From contig CANQYN010000062.1 in assembly GCA_947628105.1 (NCBI GenBank), positions 1 through 5,616 on the forward strand: DNA of 5,616 nt, read 5' to 3'. A model generated the notes under the pieces. The model was not told the DNA's origin, did not search any database, and saw nothing but the letters and a program-made list of their open reading frames with translations. Made by a program: the position numbers and the translations under genes. The DNA is from an uncultured Bacilli bacterium (GTDB lineage Bacteria; Bacillota_I; Bacilli_A; RF39; UBA660). Positions 5,547-5,616 of this stretch are shown piece after piece. How positions within the stretch are numbered: position 1 is the stretch's first letter; each line of letters opens with the position of its first letter.

Positions 5547-5616
5547 AACCACGCCTAAAAGACGTGGTTTGCACTAGCCCTATAAGGGCATAATATTAGC
5601 CAACCATTTTAAAACG
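5547..5616 (-). mobile_element. Probable right end of an IS200/IS605 (TnpB-type) element
   Basis: Two compact hairpins lie here. AACCACGCC (5547-5555) faces GACGTGGTT (5561-5569) with a 5-nt loop. GCCCT (5577-5581) faces AGGGC (5585-5589) with a 3-nt loop. Read on the minus strand the first stem is fully paired (one G-U wobble), while on the plus strand it has a C/A mismatch; this points to function as minus-strand RNA or single-stranded DNA. The arrangement of a GCCC hairpin, TAGTGCAAACCAC and a second GTGG hairpin resembles what I recall of right ends, and the overlapping omega-RNA scaffold, of IS605 elements in Bacillota. Upstream, a minus-strand frame reading RFKMVG and TAA (5616-5596) stops 6 bp before the first hairpin and could be the last codons of tnpB. 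The G+C content of the hairpins contrasts with the surroundings. The identification rests on memory and on an element mostly outside the window; an exact boundary cannot be set. Confidence 0.5.

Noticed and set aside
5547..5569. Intrinsic terminator formed by the GTGG hairpin
   Set aside because: The hairpin is not followed by a T-run in either direction, and its pairing with a second GCCC hairpin fits an IS605 end better.
1..5616. CRISPR array, tRNA or rRNA genes, or defence island
   Set aside because: No regularly spaced direct repeats, no cloverleaf-like segments and no recognised defence genes were seen on either strand. The alarmone synthetase was considered as a toxic SAS but reads as RelP and has no small antitoxin partner.

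Overview
The window is very A+T-rich and all six complete genes lie on the minus strand. Strong AAAGGAG-type Shine-Dalgarno sites, sigma-A-like promoters, and relatives such as a RelP/YwaC-type alarmone synthetase point to a low-GC Bacillota (Bacilli or Erysipelotrichia-like) chromosome. All six genes end in TAA and the tryptophan codons checked are TGG, so nothing suggests the mycoplasma code; the species cannot be told from this sequence.

Read in the direction of transcription (high to low coordinates), the layout is as follows. (1) 5547-5616: two compact hairpins and a possible six-codon ORF tail that look like the right end of an IS200/IS605 (TnpB-type) element entering from outside the window. 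(2) 5471-3340: a two-gene ABC transporter operon, an FtsX/MacB-type permease followed by its LolD/MacB-type ATPase, joined by a TAATG overlap and closed by a hairpin terminator with the stop codon in its loop. (3) 3302-2619: a GNAT acetyltransferase gene behind an almost consensus promoter. (4) 2562-1858: a class C J-domain protein with a hydrophobic, probably membrane-embedded C-terminal half, ended by a terminator that overlaps its stop codon. (5) 1857-1617: a 241-bp non-coding region that holds two inverted repeats sharing the core TTTTGAACA, followed by the mscS promoter and ribosome binding site. (6) 1616-90: an operon of an MscS-family mechanosensitive channel and a RelP-type small (p)ppGpp synthetase, 21 bp apart, with a terminator at 31-75.

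Two gene starts are corrected from the longest possible reading. The mscS GTG at 1634 lies inside the Shine-Dalgarno region, and the acetyltransferase TTG at 3302 is the first part of its -35 box; ATG at 1616 and ATG at 3251 are much better. The most interesting items are the channel/alarmone-synthetase pairing (both families are linked to envelope or osmotic stress), the four-copy TTTTGAACA array upstream of it, the membrane-anchored J protein, and the putative IS605 end next to the ABC operon. I do not see a clearly new defence or mobile system within the window; the rest looks like an ordinary chromosomal region.
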